Shown: positions 24,476 through 34,758 of the stretch, piece by piece
How the letters are laid out: the number at the start of each line of letters is the position of its first letter
Numbering within the stretch: position 1 is the first letter of the stretch
Source of the DNA: a candidate division WOR-3 bacterium
GTDB lineage: Bacteria; Hydrothermota; Hydrothermia; Hydrothermales; JAJRUZ01
Assembly (NCBI GenBank): GCA_039803925.1
Contig: JBDRZL010000002.1
Location: 62,001 to 126,000, forward strand
Length of the DNA stretch: 64,000 nt
Reading direction: 5' to 3'
Program-made: the position numbers and the translations under genes
The notes under the pieces: generated by a model
What the model was told of the DNA's origin: nothing
The model's input: the letters and a program-made list of their open reading frames with translations, nothing else
Databases searched by the model: none

Positions 24476-27193
24476 CTAAAACTCTCCACATATACCACGA
24501 TAAAGACAATTCCTACAATTACCTGTCTTTGAATCTGGTTCAAAAGGAATATCCTTATTATAAATTTCACTCAAAACATTAACCAAAATTTCTTCCGCAT
24601 CCTTCAAATTCAAAACACTCTTTTTTGTTCTTTTTATCACTTCTCCAAACTCAAACTCTTTAATTTCTCCTGAACTGAATATATAATAGGCCCCTCTTTT
24701 TACCAGAGAGTTATTTTTATTATTATAAATCACAGCATAAATGGGAATCTGAAGACTTTTAACCTCTTCTATAATACATCTTCTGTCTTTTAAATCAGAA
24801 GGAACATATGGAAAACCTAAATTACTTCCTGAACTTTTATAATCAACAATTCTTAAAGAACCATTAATCTCATCTATTCTATCAATTTTTCCCTTTATCT
24901 TTACCTTGAAACCATCAATATCTATTTCCTCTTCAACCTTTACCTCTACACTCCTTAAAATTTCTCTCTCATTTTTAATTTTTTCTACAAATTTTCCCAT
25001 CTTCAAAATTAAATATTCTTTTCTTACCCATAAGGTCTCCCTCTCCTTACCAAAAAATTCATCAAATTTTTCTGATAAAAAATTTAAAAAATTATTCTTT
25101 AAACTATCATTCCATGTTATCTTTTTATCTTTAAAATTCATGATATAAAATTCTTCCATAACCCTGTGCAAAAATTCACCAAGTTTTGTGCTCTCAATAT
25201 CTTCCTCTATACCTTTTTCCTCTTTATTTTCCAAAATAACCCTCTGATAAAAACTAAAAGGACACTTTAAATATTCATCAATCTCTGTAACATGAAACCC
25301 TTCCTCTCCCCTCTTCTTCAAAATATTAATAACCGTATCATCCTTTTCTATAATTTTTCTTTTTTCTTTTGTTAAAAGGGGAGTATAACTATAAAAGGGG
25401 ATTTCATCATATAAAACTCTTCTTTCCTCTTTTTCCTTTTCCCATAAAAGTCTCTGAATAAATCTTGATTCAGAATAACCCTCATTCTTTTCATCTTCAT
25501 AAAATAAAAGATAAACCTCATGAGCATTTTCTACTATCTGATAAAAATTATAAGCATAAATGGATTCATTTTCTTTGTAGGAAGGTAAATTAAGTATTTT
25601 CCTTAAACTTTCCGGTAGAATTGGGTCATATTTATAACTTTTAGGATATATTCCTTCTATTAAATCAAGGAAAAAAATAACTTCAAAAGGAATAAGCCTT
25701 GCTTCAAGAACTCCTATTATCTGAAATCCTTTTAAAGGATCTCCCCTTAAGGGAATGATTTCTCTTTTTAAATAAAATAAAATTATTTTAGAAAGATCCT
25801 CTATCTCAAAATCAATATCCTTTATCTCTGTCTGGAGAAGTTTATTAAAAATTTTAAAAGTTTCATTCATAAAAATTTCAAAAAGAGTATTTTCTTTACC
25901 TTTAAACCTCTTATATAAAATATCAAGAATTTCTCGCATATTTTCAATAAAATTTTTTATAGTTTTAACCTCTACAAAAACACAATTTAAAATAAAAAGG
26001 AATTCTCTATCAAAACTATCTTCTACAACTTCATTAAATGAAAAATAAACCTTGCCCTTTTCCTGATTCAAATTCTTCACTTTATTATCAATTTTTATAA
26101 CCTCATCCTTAAAGCAGGATATAATAAATGGATGATTTACAAAATTAAGAAGAGAACTAAAATATACTTTATTATCCTTTGAACTTTTTCTAACTTCAAA
26201 GAAATTCCTTATTAAAGAAAATAAGGGGGTTAATCTAAAAGAATAACCCATACTGATATTAAAATCTGAATCTATATCAGTTCCTATCTCACCAATAAGT
26301 GATTCAAGATGCAAGGGTTCAGGTAATATTATACCAATTTTTGTAAAATCTCCACCTTTTAAAACATCTTTTAACTTTTCCCTGACATATATTGATTGAG
26401 TATAAAAATCATTTAACTTAATAAAATTAATTTTTGGCTTTTCAAGTTCAGACTCAACTATTTTGTAATTAAATCCATTCTTTTTCAAAAATTTAAATAT
26501 GGCATCACTTTCCCTCGTCATCAAAAATATCATCTTTGTGGGACATTTATCCATTATCTTTTTAATAAAAAACTCTTCAAGGGGAAGAAGTGCATAAAAA
26601 CCTGCAAATATCACCTTTTTATAATCAAGATCAAAATCCATTTCTTTCAATTTTTTAAATAAAATAAAATCCAAAATTTTTTTCCTTCTCAAAATCTCAT
26701 CACAAAACTCTTCCTTAATTTCCTTCAATATGTCAAGAATTGCCTTCACATTTTCTGGAATATCAGCATATTCCTTTAAAATTTTTACCTTTTCAAAATC
26801 AACTTCATTCATGATAAGTTCATCCATTGCTTTTAATATCCTTAAACCCCACTCAAAGAAATCAGAAAACTTTTCTCCAAAAATTTTTTTATCCTTTTTA
26901 TCAAAAATATCTTTTAAAATATAAACAGCATCAAGTATATCAATAAATTCCAAACTTTCTTTCTCCACTAAAACTTTATAAGCAAATTCCTGAAAAGAAA
27001 AAACCTGAGGCATTATAAAAGGCTTTTTTAATTTTTCATTTAAAATTTTCTTTAAATAAACCTTTGGTCTTTTATTTGGAAAAATAATTAAAATTTCAGA
27101 AAAATCATCCCCTTCCTTTACAATTTCATCACATATTTTTTCTAAAATATTTTGAGGTGTTTTATAAATAACAATTTCAGGCTCAAATTTCAT
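24476..27193 (-). CDS. addB: AddB-like inactivated helicase with Fe-S nuclease
   Basis: 905 residues. It pairs with the AddA-like gene to form a RecBCD-type enzyme that resects double-strand breaks. The C-terminal PD-(D/E)XK nuclease has IDRID and RIVDYKSSG motifs. It is framed by the four cysteines that hold a 4Fe-4S cluster in AddB: C644 (LKCPFSF) and C893, C896, C902 at the extreme C-terminus. The N-terminal helicase-like region lacks a good Walker A, as is usual for AddB. It overlaps addA by 11 bases. Sequence similarity is structural rather than close, but cysteine placement and partner gene make the call firm. Confidence 0.85.
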   Translation of the reverse strand: MKFEPEIVIYKTPQNILEKICDEIVKEGDDFSEILIIFPNKRPKVYLKKILNEKLKKPFIMPQVFSFQEFAYKVLVEKESLEFIDILDAVYILKDIFDKKDKKIFGEKFSDFFEWGLRILKAMDELIMNEVDFEKVKILKEYADIPENVKAILDILKEIKEEFCDEILRRKKILDFILFKKLKEMDFDLDYKKVIFAGFYALLPLEEFFIKKIMDKCPTKMIFLMTRESDAIFKFLKKNGFNYKIVESELEKPKINFIKLNDFYTQSIYVREKLKDVLKGGDFTKIGIILPEPLHLESLIGEIGTDIDSDFNISMGYSFRLTPLFSLIRNFFEVRKSSKDNKVYFSSLLNFVNHPFIISCFKDEVIKIDNKVKNLNQEKGKVYFSFNEVVEDSFDREFLFILNCVFVEVKTIKNFIENMREILDILYKRFKGKENTLFEIFMNETFKIFNKLLQTEIKDIDFEIEDLSKIILFYLKREIIPLRGDPLKGFQIIGVLEARLIPFEVIFFLDLIEGIYPKSYKYDPILPESLRKILNLPSYKENESIYAYNFYQIVENAHEVYLLFYEDEKNEGYSESRFIQRLLWEKEKEERRVLYDEIPFYSYTPLLTKEKRKIIEKDDTVINILKKRGEEGFHVTEIDEYLKCPFSFYQRVILENKEEKGIEEDIESTKLGEFLHRVMEEFYIMNFKDKKITWNDSLKNNFLNFLSEKFDEFFGKERETLWVRKEYLILKMGKFVEKIKNEREILRSVEVKVEEEIDIDGFKVKIKGKIDRIDEINGSLRIVDYKSSGSNLGFPYVPSDLKDRRCIIEEVKSLQIPIYAVIYNNKNNSLVKRGAYYIFSSGEIKEFEFGEVIKRTKKSVLNLKDAEEILVNVLSEIYNKDIPFEPDSKTGNCRNCLYRGICGEF

Positions 27194-29903
27194 AAACTTC
27201 CTCCCTGTCTAAATATATAAGATAACCTCTAACTTTTTCACCAAATATTTTTTTAATTATATTAAGATAGTTTTTAACCTGCAAAAAATGGAAATCAGAC
27301 TTTTCATTACCTGTTTTAAATTCTATAACCTTGATTGTATCACCAAAAACTATTCTATCAATACGATAAACCTCTCCTCTTTCATTTACCACCTCAAATT
27401 CTGTCCTTATTTTCTTATCAGTAAAAAAAAATTCCCTTAAAAATTCCTTTTTGATTTTTGTTTTAAAATAAATAACTTTTTCAAAGGAAATCTCATCAAA
27501 AGATCCATACCTTTTCCAAATTGATTTTGCCCTCTCAAAGGATTTTTCAATTTCTTTATCAAAGTTTAGTTCATTCAAATTTTTTATATTAGAAAGAACA
27601 AGATGTATCCATTCACCCCTTAATAATTCATCGTGATTTAAAATTTCACTTTCAAATTCACTTCTTACAAAAAGTTTATTTTTTAGTTCCTTTATAGAAA
27701 TGGGATTTCTTCTATAAAAAATTAACTCCTCCTTTTCATAAGATTTTCTTTCAACTTCTACTTTTTCACCTATTTTATAAAATTTCCTTTCACCAAAATT
27801 TCTTTTAAGAAAATCAAGAATAAAATGACCATAATTTTTTTTATTATTATTATCACAAATTACAAAATAAATCTCTTCTTTTGCCCTTGTCAGCGCAACA
27901 TAGAGCAAATTTAACTCTTGAATTATGTTTAAAGTTTCATTATAAAGTTTTGTTTCATCATCACATTCTTTTTTTAAATAAATCCTTGGATTTTCAATAT
28001 CCTTATCATAAATAATAAATTTATCCCTTTCCTCAAATTCAAAAAAGGAAGAAAAAAGAGAAATAACAATATTAAACTCAAGACCCTTTGCTTTGTGTAT
28101 TGTCAAAACATTTATCGCATCCTTAGAAGAGGGAGAAAATAAGTAGGGAAACTTTTCAAATTTTTTTACAAATTCATAAATTGATATATTCTCAAGTTCT
28201 TCACATGTCCCCTTTAAAAGGGATAAAAGATGTAAGTACTCTTTTGAAAATTTTTCAGAAATTTTGAAAACATAATCAAATTCAAGTAAAAGATAGTAGG
28301 GAGAATAAATTTTAGATAAATCTTTAAAATATTTATAAGTTTTTTCAAAAAGGGGAGAAATTTTAAAAAATTCCTTTAAATCCCTTTTATCACTCAAAAG
28401 AAACTTTTTAATAATTTTTTCATCAACTTCAAAAATTTTTGAGAAAAATTCAGTTTGAATCAAATTAAAGAAACTATTTCTATCATTTTCATTTACAAGA
28501 ATCTTAAAGAAATAAATTATCGTTCTTATCAAAGGTAAATTTTCTATACTAACATCATAAGAGGTATAAACAGGATAACCCTCACCGAGTAAGAAATTAA
28601 CAATTTTTTGACAATCACTGTTTTGTCTCTCAAGTATCGCAATTTCACCGTAACTTCTTTTTCTATTTTTTAATAAATCATCAATAATTTCTTTTAAATA
28701 AAAAAGAATTTCATCTTCAGATTCACTCTTTGAACCTTTTATAACTTTAAATTCAATATAACCACCAGAATTTTTATTGTTATCAGGTTTCTGTTTAACA
28801 TTCTTATATACCCTTTCTACTTCAAAAAAATATTTAATATAATTTTTCTTTTTATCACTTATTTTGGCAAAATAATTTTTTAAATTTTCAATATCAAATA
28901 TATCATTTACAAAATCTACAATATTTTTTAGACTCCTTTTATTTATATCTTTATAAATAAATTCAAAATCCTTTTCTTCAATCTTACCCTCAAATTCCTT
29001 GATAATATCATCAAAAAGTTCCCATCTTGTTCCCCTCCACCTGTAAATTGATTGTTTAGGATCGCCAACATAGAAAAAAGTTCCTTTATTTCCTTCAGGA
29101 TCCATACCTGAAAGAGCATTTTCAACAAGTGGTTTTAGACTTTTCCACTGAATTATACTTGTATCCTGAAATTCATCAACAAGAAAATGATAAAATTTTT
29201 CACCCAGTTTAAAAAATAGATATGGAACATCAGAATTCTTAACATAATTAAAAACAAGAATAGAAATATCTGAAAGGAAAATGAAACCTTCTTTCTTTTT
29301 TTTCTCTTCCAGATTTTTTTTGATTAATAAAAAGAAATCTTTTAAATTTCCCCCTAAAAATTCATAATTTTCTCCCAGTATCCTTTCCTTATCAAGAAAA
29401 GAGCTAAAATAATCAATAAAATTTTCATAGGGGTTAAGTGATTGAGATATACTTGAGATAAAATTTAAAAAATTTAATATTTTATTTTTTAAGAAAGAAT
29501 CATTCGCTACCTGAGCTAAAACTTCATCTATAATCATTTTTATTTTTTCTCTCTCTTTTTCTTCAATTTCGGGTTCAGGGGGAATTTTAAGGTCAAGGGC
29601 ACAGCTTTTTAAAAGGGAAAATAAAAAAGCATCTATTGTTTTAAGGGAAAAATCTGAAAAGTTATCTATAATTCCTTCCTTTCCATCTAAAACTTTAAAA
29701 ATAAAAGCATCATCAGATAGCGCAAGTTCTTTTAAATTTTTTAAAATTCTCCTTTTCATTTCTTCACTTGCCTTATTTGTAAATGTTATGGCAAGTATCC
29801 TATCAAATTTTATTCCTTTTTTTATGAGTTCTATATACCTCTTAACAATTTCACTTGTTTTACCTCCACCTGCAGAGGATTCAATTCTTGTAAATCTTTT
29901 CAT
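27183..29903 (-). CDS. addA: AddA-like UvrD-family helicase-nuclease
   Basis: 906 residues. Helicase motif I is AGGGKTSE (11-18); ITFTNKASEEM is motif Ia; LVDEFQDTS is motif II; GDPKQSIYRWRG is motif III; TIHKAKGLEF and LYVALTRAKEEI are motifs V and VI. The C-terminus holds a RecB-type nuclease with EFEVV, YRIDRIVF and VIEFKTGN, so the ATPase and the second nuclease of an AddAB complex are intact. It unwinds and degrades broken DNA ends before recombination. It sits between a GT9 gene (4-base overlap) and addB (11-base overlap). Confidence 0.92.
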   Translation of the reverse strand: MKRFTRIESSAGGGKTSEIVKRYIELIKKGIKFDRILAITFTNKASEEMKRRILKNLKELALSDDAFIFKVLDGKEGIIDNFSDFSLKTIDAFLFSLLKSCALDLKIPPEPEIEEKEREKIKMIIDEVLAQVANDSFLKNKILNFLNFISSISQSLNPYENFIDYFSSFLDKERILGENYEFLGGNLKDFFLLIKKNLEEKKKKEGFIFLSDISILVFNYVKNSDVPYLFFKLGEKFYHFLVDEFQDTSIIQWKSLKPLVENALSGMDPEGNKGTFFYVGDPKQSIYRWRGTRWELFDDIIKEFEGKIEEKDFEFIYKDINKRSLKNIVDFVNDIFDIENLKNYFAKISDKKKNYIKYFFEVERVYKNVKQKPDNNKNSGGYIEFKVIKGSKSESEDEILFYLKEIIDDLLKNRKRSYGEIAILERQNSDCQKIVNFLLGEGYPVYTSYDVSIENLPLIRTIIYFFKILVNENDRNSFFNLIQTEFFSKIFEVDEKIIKKFLLSDKRDLKEFFKISPLFEKTYKYFKDLSKIYSPYYLLLEFDYVFKISEKFSKEYLHLLSLLKGTCEELENISIYEFVKKFEKFPYLFSPSSKDAINVLTIHKAKGLEFNIVISLFSSFFEFEERDKFIIYDKDIENPRIYLKKECDDETKLYNETLNIIQELNLLYVALTRAKEEIYFVICDNNNKKNYGHFILDFLKRNFGERKFYKIGEKVEVERKSYEKEELIFYRRNPISIKELKNKLFVRSEFESEILNHDELLRGEWIHLVLSNIKNLNELNFDKEIEKSFERAKSIWKRYGSFDEISFEKVIYFKTKIKKEFLREFFFTDKKIRTEFEVVNERGEVYRIDRIVFGDTIKVIEFKTGNEKSDFHFLQVKNYLNIIKKIFGEKVRGYLIYLDREEVYEI

Positions 29904-30796
29904 TTTACAATGGAAAAAAATTTTTCAACCTCATAAATAGTAATTTTTTTCATACAATCATAGGTATTGTATTTACAGGTCCTTTCAAAACATGGGGAAC
30001 AGAAAACCTTTTTATAAAATATATATACATTTTTCCCAAGGGGCTTCGTCCATAAGGGAGATGTTGAACCAAAAAATACAAAAACTTTTTTCCCCATACT
30101 TCCCGCTATATGAGCAATACCTGAATCATTACTGAAGACATATTCTGCCTCTGAAATAATTTTTAAAACATCTTTTAAATCAGTTTTTCCTCTTAGGTCA
30201 ATAACTCCCTCAGGATATTCCCCAATCTTTTTTCTGCCTATAACAATTACCTCAAATTTTTCCTTGAGTAAATATTCGGAAAGTTCTTTAAAAAAAACCC
30301 ACTCTTTTGCCTTTCCATAAGTGGCGTGGGGGGCAATTATAACAGTATTTTTTCTTTCCCTATCTGAAAATCTTTTTAATTCAGGATAATATAAAGTATA
30401 ACTTTCCTCCATATCTATTAATCTCAAAAAACTTTTTAAAAGATGTTCTCTTTTAATGTAAAAAGGAGGAAGTTTGTGAGTCAAAAGAAATCCCCTTCTA
30501 TCACTTTCAAAACCTATTCTTATTTTTATCCCAACAAAAAAAGGGAAAAAAGCAGATGAAAAAGAAAAGGGTAATATATAGATTTCATTAAAACCTTTAT
30601 CCTTTAAAGATTTTAAAATTTCAAAATATTCCTTATATGTCTTAAATCCTTTAAACTCAAAATCATAGAAAATATCCCTTAAAAATTCTTTTCCTATAAC
30701 AAAAATCTTTCTATCAAATTTTTTCATAAGAGCTTTTAAAAATCCCCTTGAAATAACCGCATCACCTATCCAGTTTGGAACTCTTACTATTATCAA
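29900..30796 (-). CDS. heptosyltransferase-like GT9 glycosyltransferase
   Basis: 298 residues. The first residues (IVRVPNWIGDAVISRGFLKAL) and the C-terminal donor-binding region (FSNDSGIAHIAGSMGKKVFVFFGSTSPLWTKP, about 224-255) are typical of GT9 enzymes of the WaaF/WaaC group. Three cysteines in CSPCFERTCKYN near the C-terminus also recur in this family. It likely adds a heptose or related sugar to a lipid-A core or other surface glycan at the inner membrane's cytoplasmic face. It starts 2 bases after the kinase stop. Sugar specificity is not determinable. Confidence 0.87.
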   Translation of the reverse strand: MIIVRVPNWIGDAVISRGFLKALMKKFDRKIFVIGKEFLRDIFYDFEFKGFKTYKEYFEILKSLKDKGFNEIYILPFSFSSAFFPFFVGIKIRIGFESDRRGFLLTHKLPPFYIKREHLLKSFLRLIDMEESYTLYYPELKRFSDRERKNTVIIAPHATYGKAKEWVFFKELSEYLLKEKFEVIVIGRKKIGEYPEGVIDLRGKTDLKDVLKIISEAEYVFSNDSGIAHIAGSMGKKVFVFFGSTSPLWTKPLGKNVYIFYKKVFCSPCFERTCKYNTYDCMKKITIYEVEKFFSIVK

Positions 30797-30798
30797 GT

Positions 30799-31836
30799 TT
30801 ATAACTTCATCTGTAAATAAAAATAAAATTTGGAACCTTTGCCTGGCTCAGAATCAACATAAATCTCTGATCCATGGGCTTCAATAATTTCCTTCGCTAT
30901 TGAAAGTCCCAATCCCATACCAAGTTTTTTTGTTCTTGAATACTTTCCCTGAAAGTAAGGTCTGAAAATATAAGGAAGTTCATCTTTACTTATCCCCGGA
31001 CCTGTATCAATTATGGATACTTTTATTTTAGTATCCACTTTTTCTGCCTCAATTGAAACCTTACCACCAGGATTTGTAAATTTAAAAGCATTATTTAAAA
31101 TATTTGTAATTCCTGATTTTAAAGCCTCAGGGTCACCGATAACTGTATTGGGAAAAGGAGGCATCTTTAAAACAAAATTTATATTCCTTTCATGAGCTAT
31201 AGGTAAATTTTCTTCATAAATTTCAAAAAGAAGTTCAGTAAGGTCGAAAATTTTAAATTCAAAACTTGTGGGGTATAATCCTTCTCTTGCGCTGACAATA
31301 AAATTATTTATCATTGTTTCAAGACGGGAAACACTTCTTACTATTTTTTCAATGTAATCAAGTTTTTTTATATCATTTTCCTTTTTTGATAATAAATTTA
31401 TATAACCCTTAATCACAGAAACAGGCGAAAGAATTTCATGGGAAATTCTTGATAAGAAAGAAGTTCTATATTCTTCAAGAACTTTTTTTTCCCTTATTAA
31501 TCTTGCTTCCTCTGATAATCTCCCTTTAAAAGAAATGATAAATTCTTTAAGATCGTCATCCCTTTTCAAAATTAAATCAGGAATTTTTTCTTCATAATCA
31601 CATTTTAAAATCCAGTTTAGAAAAAGTGAAAATCTTTTTATTTCTAAATAAATTAAATAAGCAAAAAAAAGATAAACAGAAAAAGATAAGGAAAAAATAT
31701 AATAATATCCTTGAATAATTGAAAACATTGAGATAACAGCTGAAACAAACTCTATAAAAAAGATTAAAGATATTCTTACTATAAATCTTTTTCTAAGCAC
31801 TCCTTCTACTCTTTTTAAAAATTTCATCTTTGACAT
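30799..31836 (-). CDS. membrane sensor histidine kinase
   Basis: 345 residues. Two membrane helices lie at about 18-64 with almost no extracytoplasmic loop, so it probably senses membrane or internal cues. The H box is SRISHEILSPVS with His133. The N box (NNAFKFTNP), G1 (DTGPGIS) and G2 (GMGLGLSIAKEI) are complete. No response regulator is adjacent; the NtrC-like regulator at 38704 has its own kinase. Its start overlaps the purQ 3' end by 44 bases from ATG 31836. An internal GTG at 31799 would reduce that overlap to 7 bases. Confidence 0.88.
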   Translation of the reverse strand: MSKMKFLKRVEGVLRKRFIVRISLIFFIEFVSAVISMFSIIQGYYYIFSLSFSVYLFFAYLIYLEIKRFSLFLNWILKCDYEEKIPDLILKRDDDLKEFIISFKGRLSEEARLIREKKVLEEYRTSFLSRISHEILSPVSVIKGYINLLSKKENDIKKLDYIEKIVRSVSRLETMINNFIVSAREGLYPTSFEFKIFDLTELLFEIYEENLPIAHERNINFVLKMPPFPNTVIGDPEALKSGITNILNNAFKFTNPGGKVSIEAEKVDTKIKVSIIDTGPGISKDELPYIFRPYFQGKYSRTKKLGMGLGLSIAKEIIEAHGSEIYVDSEPGKGSKFYFYLQMKL

Positions 31837-32566
31837 TTTTAAATATTAAAAAACCTGGCTCTCTTTTTACCTCAAAAATTGAAGGAATTTGAAATCTTTC
31901 AAAAGCCCTTTCTGGGTGGGGCATCATTCCAAGAATTCTTCCTTCAGGATCAGTTATACCAGCAATTGAATTAATTGAACCATTTGGATTAAAGGGATAA
32001 TCTTTTACAGGATTCCCATTTTCATCAACATATCTGAAAGCAACTAAATTATTTTTTTCAAGAAAATCAATTACTTTTTTTTCTGCAAAAAACTTGCCCT
32101 CACCATGAGCAATAGGAAAAGGATGAGGTATTTCAAGACCTCTTACAAAAATACTTTTTCCCTCACCTTTCAAAAAAATCCATCTATCTTCAAATTCACC
32201 ACTTTCATTTTTTAAAAGATATGCATGGACTTTACCATCAAAAAAGGGAAGAACCCCACTCCTTAAAAGGACCTGGAAACCATTACATATACCAATTATA
32301 TAACCTCCCCTTTTATAGAATTCATAAAGGGAATCCCACAATTTCTCCCTTATATAAAAGGCAAAAACTTTTCCTGCCTTAATATAATCTCCAAAAGAAA
32401 AACCCCCAGGAAAAACTAAAAGTTTTGATTTTAAAATAATTGAAGGGTTATTCAGCCAATTTTTAAGTAAAAGTAAATCTACTTTTAACCCAATTTTTCT
32501 CAATGCATATAAAGTTTCCTCATCACAGTTAGTTCCAGGAGCAAAGATAATATACGCATCCATCAA
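31793..32566 (-). CDS. purQ: phosphoribosylformylglycinamidine synthase glutaminase subunit
   Basis: 257 residues. A class I glutamine amidotransferase with nucleophile Cys94 (GICNGFQ), the PGGFSFGDY segment (53-61) and the catalytic His/Glu in PHPERAFE. It hydrolyses glutamine and passes ammonia to PurL, the FGAM synthase of purine synthesis, which is encoded at 48405-51218 rather than next to it. The APGTNCDEET N-terminus is typical of PurQ. It sits in an operon of envelope and DNA-repair genes. Confidence 0.94.
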   Translation of the reverse strand: MMDAYIIFAPGTNCDEETLYALRKIGLKVDLLLLKNWLNNPSIILKSKLLVFPGGFSFGDYIKAGKVFAFYIREKLWDSLYEFYKRGGYIIGICNGFQVLLRSGVLPFFDGKVHAYLLKNESGEFEDRWIFLKGEGKSIFVRGLEIPHPFPIAHGEGKFFAEKKVIDFLEKNNLVAFRYVDENGNPVKDYPFNPNGSINSIAGITDPEGRILGMMPHPERAFERFQIPSIFEVKREPGFLIFKNVKDEIFKKSRRSA

Positions 32567-32567
32567 A

Positions 32568-33641
32568 TTATTCTTTTTTCACCTCCCCCACAAGCCTTAC
32601 TTTATCATAAATTTTTATTCCACCTTTTGCGACAGCCCTCGCATAACAGGTAGAAGAAGATTCAGAGACATTCAAAACCTGAAGTGTTCCCATAAAGATA
32701 TATGGTAATTTTATTATTTTCCCTGTTTGTTTATCCCTAACAGTTTCTCCTTCCCTATAAATCTCAAAAAGGTCTCCAATCTTTACACCATCATTCTTTC
32801 CAGCATCAATAAAAACTATATCAAAAGGTTCAATTTCTTTTCCTGCTTCTTCTTTAATATAAACTATCTCTGCTTCTATTTTTCTATCACTAACAGGATA
32901 AATCTTAACATCATAAGGAATATCAGGAAATTCTATTTCTTTAAAATAATTCTCATCTTTTGAGTTAATTATATCAAAGGTTTTTTCAAGTAAAACAAGG
33001 GAAGAATTATCCTCTGTTCTTATAACCTTTATTATTCCAAGGGGTTCTACTAAAACTCCAAGGGAACCTTTTTTTCTTGATTTTATCTCTTTTCCAAATC
33101 TGAATGTCAAAAATTTATCATCTGGCTTTATTCCATCAAGATTACCTTTATTTATATAAATTTTGTCCCAGTAAAAGAATCTATCCTTTTTATCTTCCGA
33201 ACCTATTAGCATCCCAAGGTATGAAACTGAAGATCTGGGTGCTATTACTCCAGAAGATAGAACAAGATCCTTAGCAACAGCAGGAACAGGTGGAGCAACA
33301 ACTTTAATTTCAACAACTTCCTCAGGTGATATAGGTTTCTTTTCAATTTTTTCTACTCCATATACAGGGAAAAGAACACCTTCAGTAGGTGGAATTTCGG
33401 GAATGTAAAACTCTTGTCCAGGATATATCCAGTGGGGATCTTTAATTTTATCAATATTTACCTTCCATATGGCAACCCAGAAAAAGGGATTACCATAATA
33501 ATAGGATGCTATATCCCACAGGGTATCTCCCTTTTTCACAGTATGAACTCTTTCCCCTTGAAAGAGGAAAAATATAAACAACAAGGGAAAAAATTTTTTC
33601 ATAAACTTTAAAAAATTTTTAGGAATTGAACCTTTATACAT
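32568..33641 (-). CDS. exported LysM-domain protein
   Basis: 357 residues from the ATG that overlaps the end of alr by 8 bases. Starting at Met14 instead would give a cleaner signal peptide (KKFFPLLFIFFLFQG), so the exact start is open. A LysM peptidoglycan-binding module follows directly (HTVKKGDTLWDIASYYYGNP, then DPHWIYPGQEFYIP). The long remainder has beta-rich repeats, including NKGNLDGIKPDDKFLTFR and DAGKNDGVKIGDLFEIYR. Each resembles the xG-x-K-x-GD-x-F motif of a barrel-like domain. It probably binds the cell wall in the periplasm. Confidence 0.85.
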   Translation of the reverse strand: MYKGSIPKNFLKFMKKFFPLLFIFFLFQGERVHTVKKGDTLWDIASYYYGNPFFWVAIWKVNIDKIKDPHWIYPGQEFYIPEIPPTEGVLFPVYGVEKIEKKPISPEEVVEIKVVAPPVPAVAKDLVLSSGVIAPRSSVSYLGMLIGSEDKKDRFFYWDKIYINKGNLDGIKPDDKFLTFRFGKEIKSRKKGSLGVLVEPLGIIKVIRTEDNSSLVLLEKTFDIINSKDENYFKEIEFPDIPYDVKIYPVSDRKIEAEIVYIKEEAGKEIEPFDIVFIDAGKNDGVKIGDLFEIYREGETVRDKQTGKIIKLPYIFMGTLQVLNVSESSSTCYARAVAKGGIKIYDKVRLVGEVKKE

Positions 33642-34758
33642 AAACTTTTGGTAACGAACTTAAAATTTTCACAAAAACTTCATGGGGTATTGTTAAAGAC
33701 CATTCGCTAAGATCATTAAAAGTTATCTCATCTTTTCCAGAACTACCAACAATAATTACCTCATCACCAGGTTTAACTTCAGGAAAGGAGCTCAAATCTA
33801 AAACACTTAAATCCATACTCAATGTTCCAAGTATTTTTGTCCTTCTTTTATTTACTATAAAGTAACCTTTTTCCCATACATTTCTCATTATTCCTTTTGA
33901 ATAGCCAAAGTTAACAACACCAATCCTTGTATTTTTTCTTAAACGCAAATAACCTCCATAACCGATGTAAGAACCTTTTTTGAGTGTTTCAACTTTTAAA
34001 ATTTTTGCTACAACTTTAACAGCAGGTTTTAAATTTTTAAAATTTTTAATAGAAGAATCAGGATAAACTCCATACATTAAAAGACCTAATCTAAAAGAAT
34101 TGAAAGGAAAGGAAAGAACTTTATCTCTCAATAAAAGATAAGAAGCACTATTTGAAGCATGAATAAATTTAAAAAATTCTCCAGTTGAGGGAAAATGGGA
34201 GTTTATAAAGTTTAAAAATTTTCCAATCTGATCCTCGGTAAAAGATTTATCATTTTCTGCCCTAGAAAAATGTGTAAATATTCCAAATCTTTCGATAAAG
34301 TCTGTGTTTAATAGCTCATCAATAAGAGGATAAGCTTTTTCTATGGGAACACCACATCTTCCCATTCCGGTATCAATTTCTACCTGAATTTTTGCTTTTT
34401 TCTGCAATTTATTTGTAATTTTTTTGAGTTCTTTTATCAAAACTTTATCCCATATAGGTAAAACAAAATCCCTTTTCACTGCTTCTAAAAAGTCATTTAT
34501 CATAATGGGGTTTAAAATAATCACTTCTCCCTCAATCCCAGAATCTTTAAGTTTAATAGCTTCCTCTATGTCACCTACACAGAAAAATTTTGCTCCCTCT
34601 TCTTGCAAAGCTTTTGAAACTTCCTTTAATCCAACACCATAAGCATCTGTTTTAATAACTGGGAAAAAGACAAGATTTGTATTTTTTATAATCTGTTTAT
34701 AATTGTATTTTAAATTCTTTAAATTCACCTCGCAGAAGGGGCTTTTACTTACCCGCAT
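33634..34758 (-). CDS. alr: alanine racemase
   Basis: 374 residues. It makes D-alanine for peptidoglycan. The PLP-binding lysine is Lys36 in VIKTDAYGVG; the second catalytic tyrosine is expected in SYIGYGGY (about 272-279), and the conserved GTLSMDLSVLDLS follows. Normal length. It is adjacent to two other wall genes (M23 lipoprotein upstream, LysM protein downstream). Confidence 0.96.
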   Translation of the reverse strand: MRVSKSPFCEVNLKNLKYNYKQIIKNTNLVFFPVIKTDAYGVGLKEVSKALQEEGAKFFCVGDIEEAIKLKDSGIEGEVIILNPIMINDFLEAVKRDFVLPIWDKVLIKELKKITNKLQKKAKIQVEIDTGMGRCGVPIEKAYPLIDELLNTDFIERFGIFTHFSRAENDKSFTEDQIGKFLNFINSHFPSTGEFFKFIHASNSASYLLLRDKVLSFPFNSFRLGLLMYGVYPDSSIKNFKNLKPAVKVVAKILKVETLKKGSYIGYGGYLRLRKNTRIGVVNFGYSKGIMRNVWEKGYFIVNKRRTKILGTLSMDLSVLDLSSFPEVKPGDEVIIVGSSGKDEITFNDLSEWSLTIPHEVFVKILSSLPKVYV

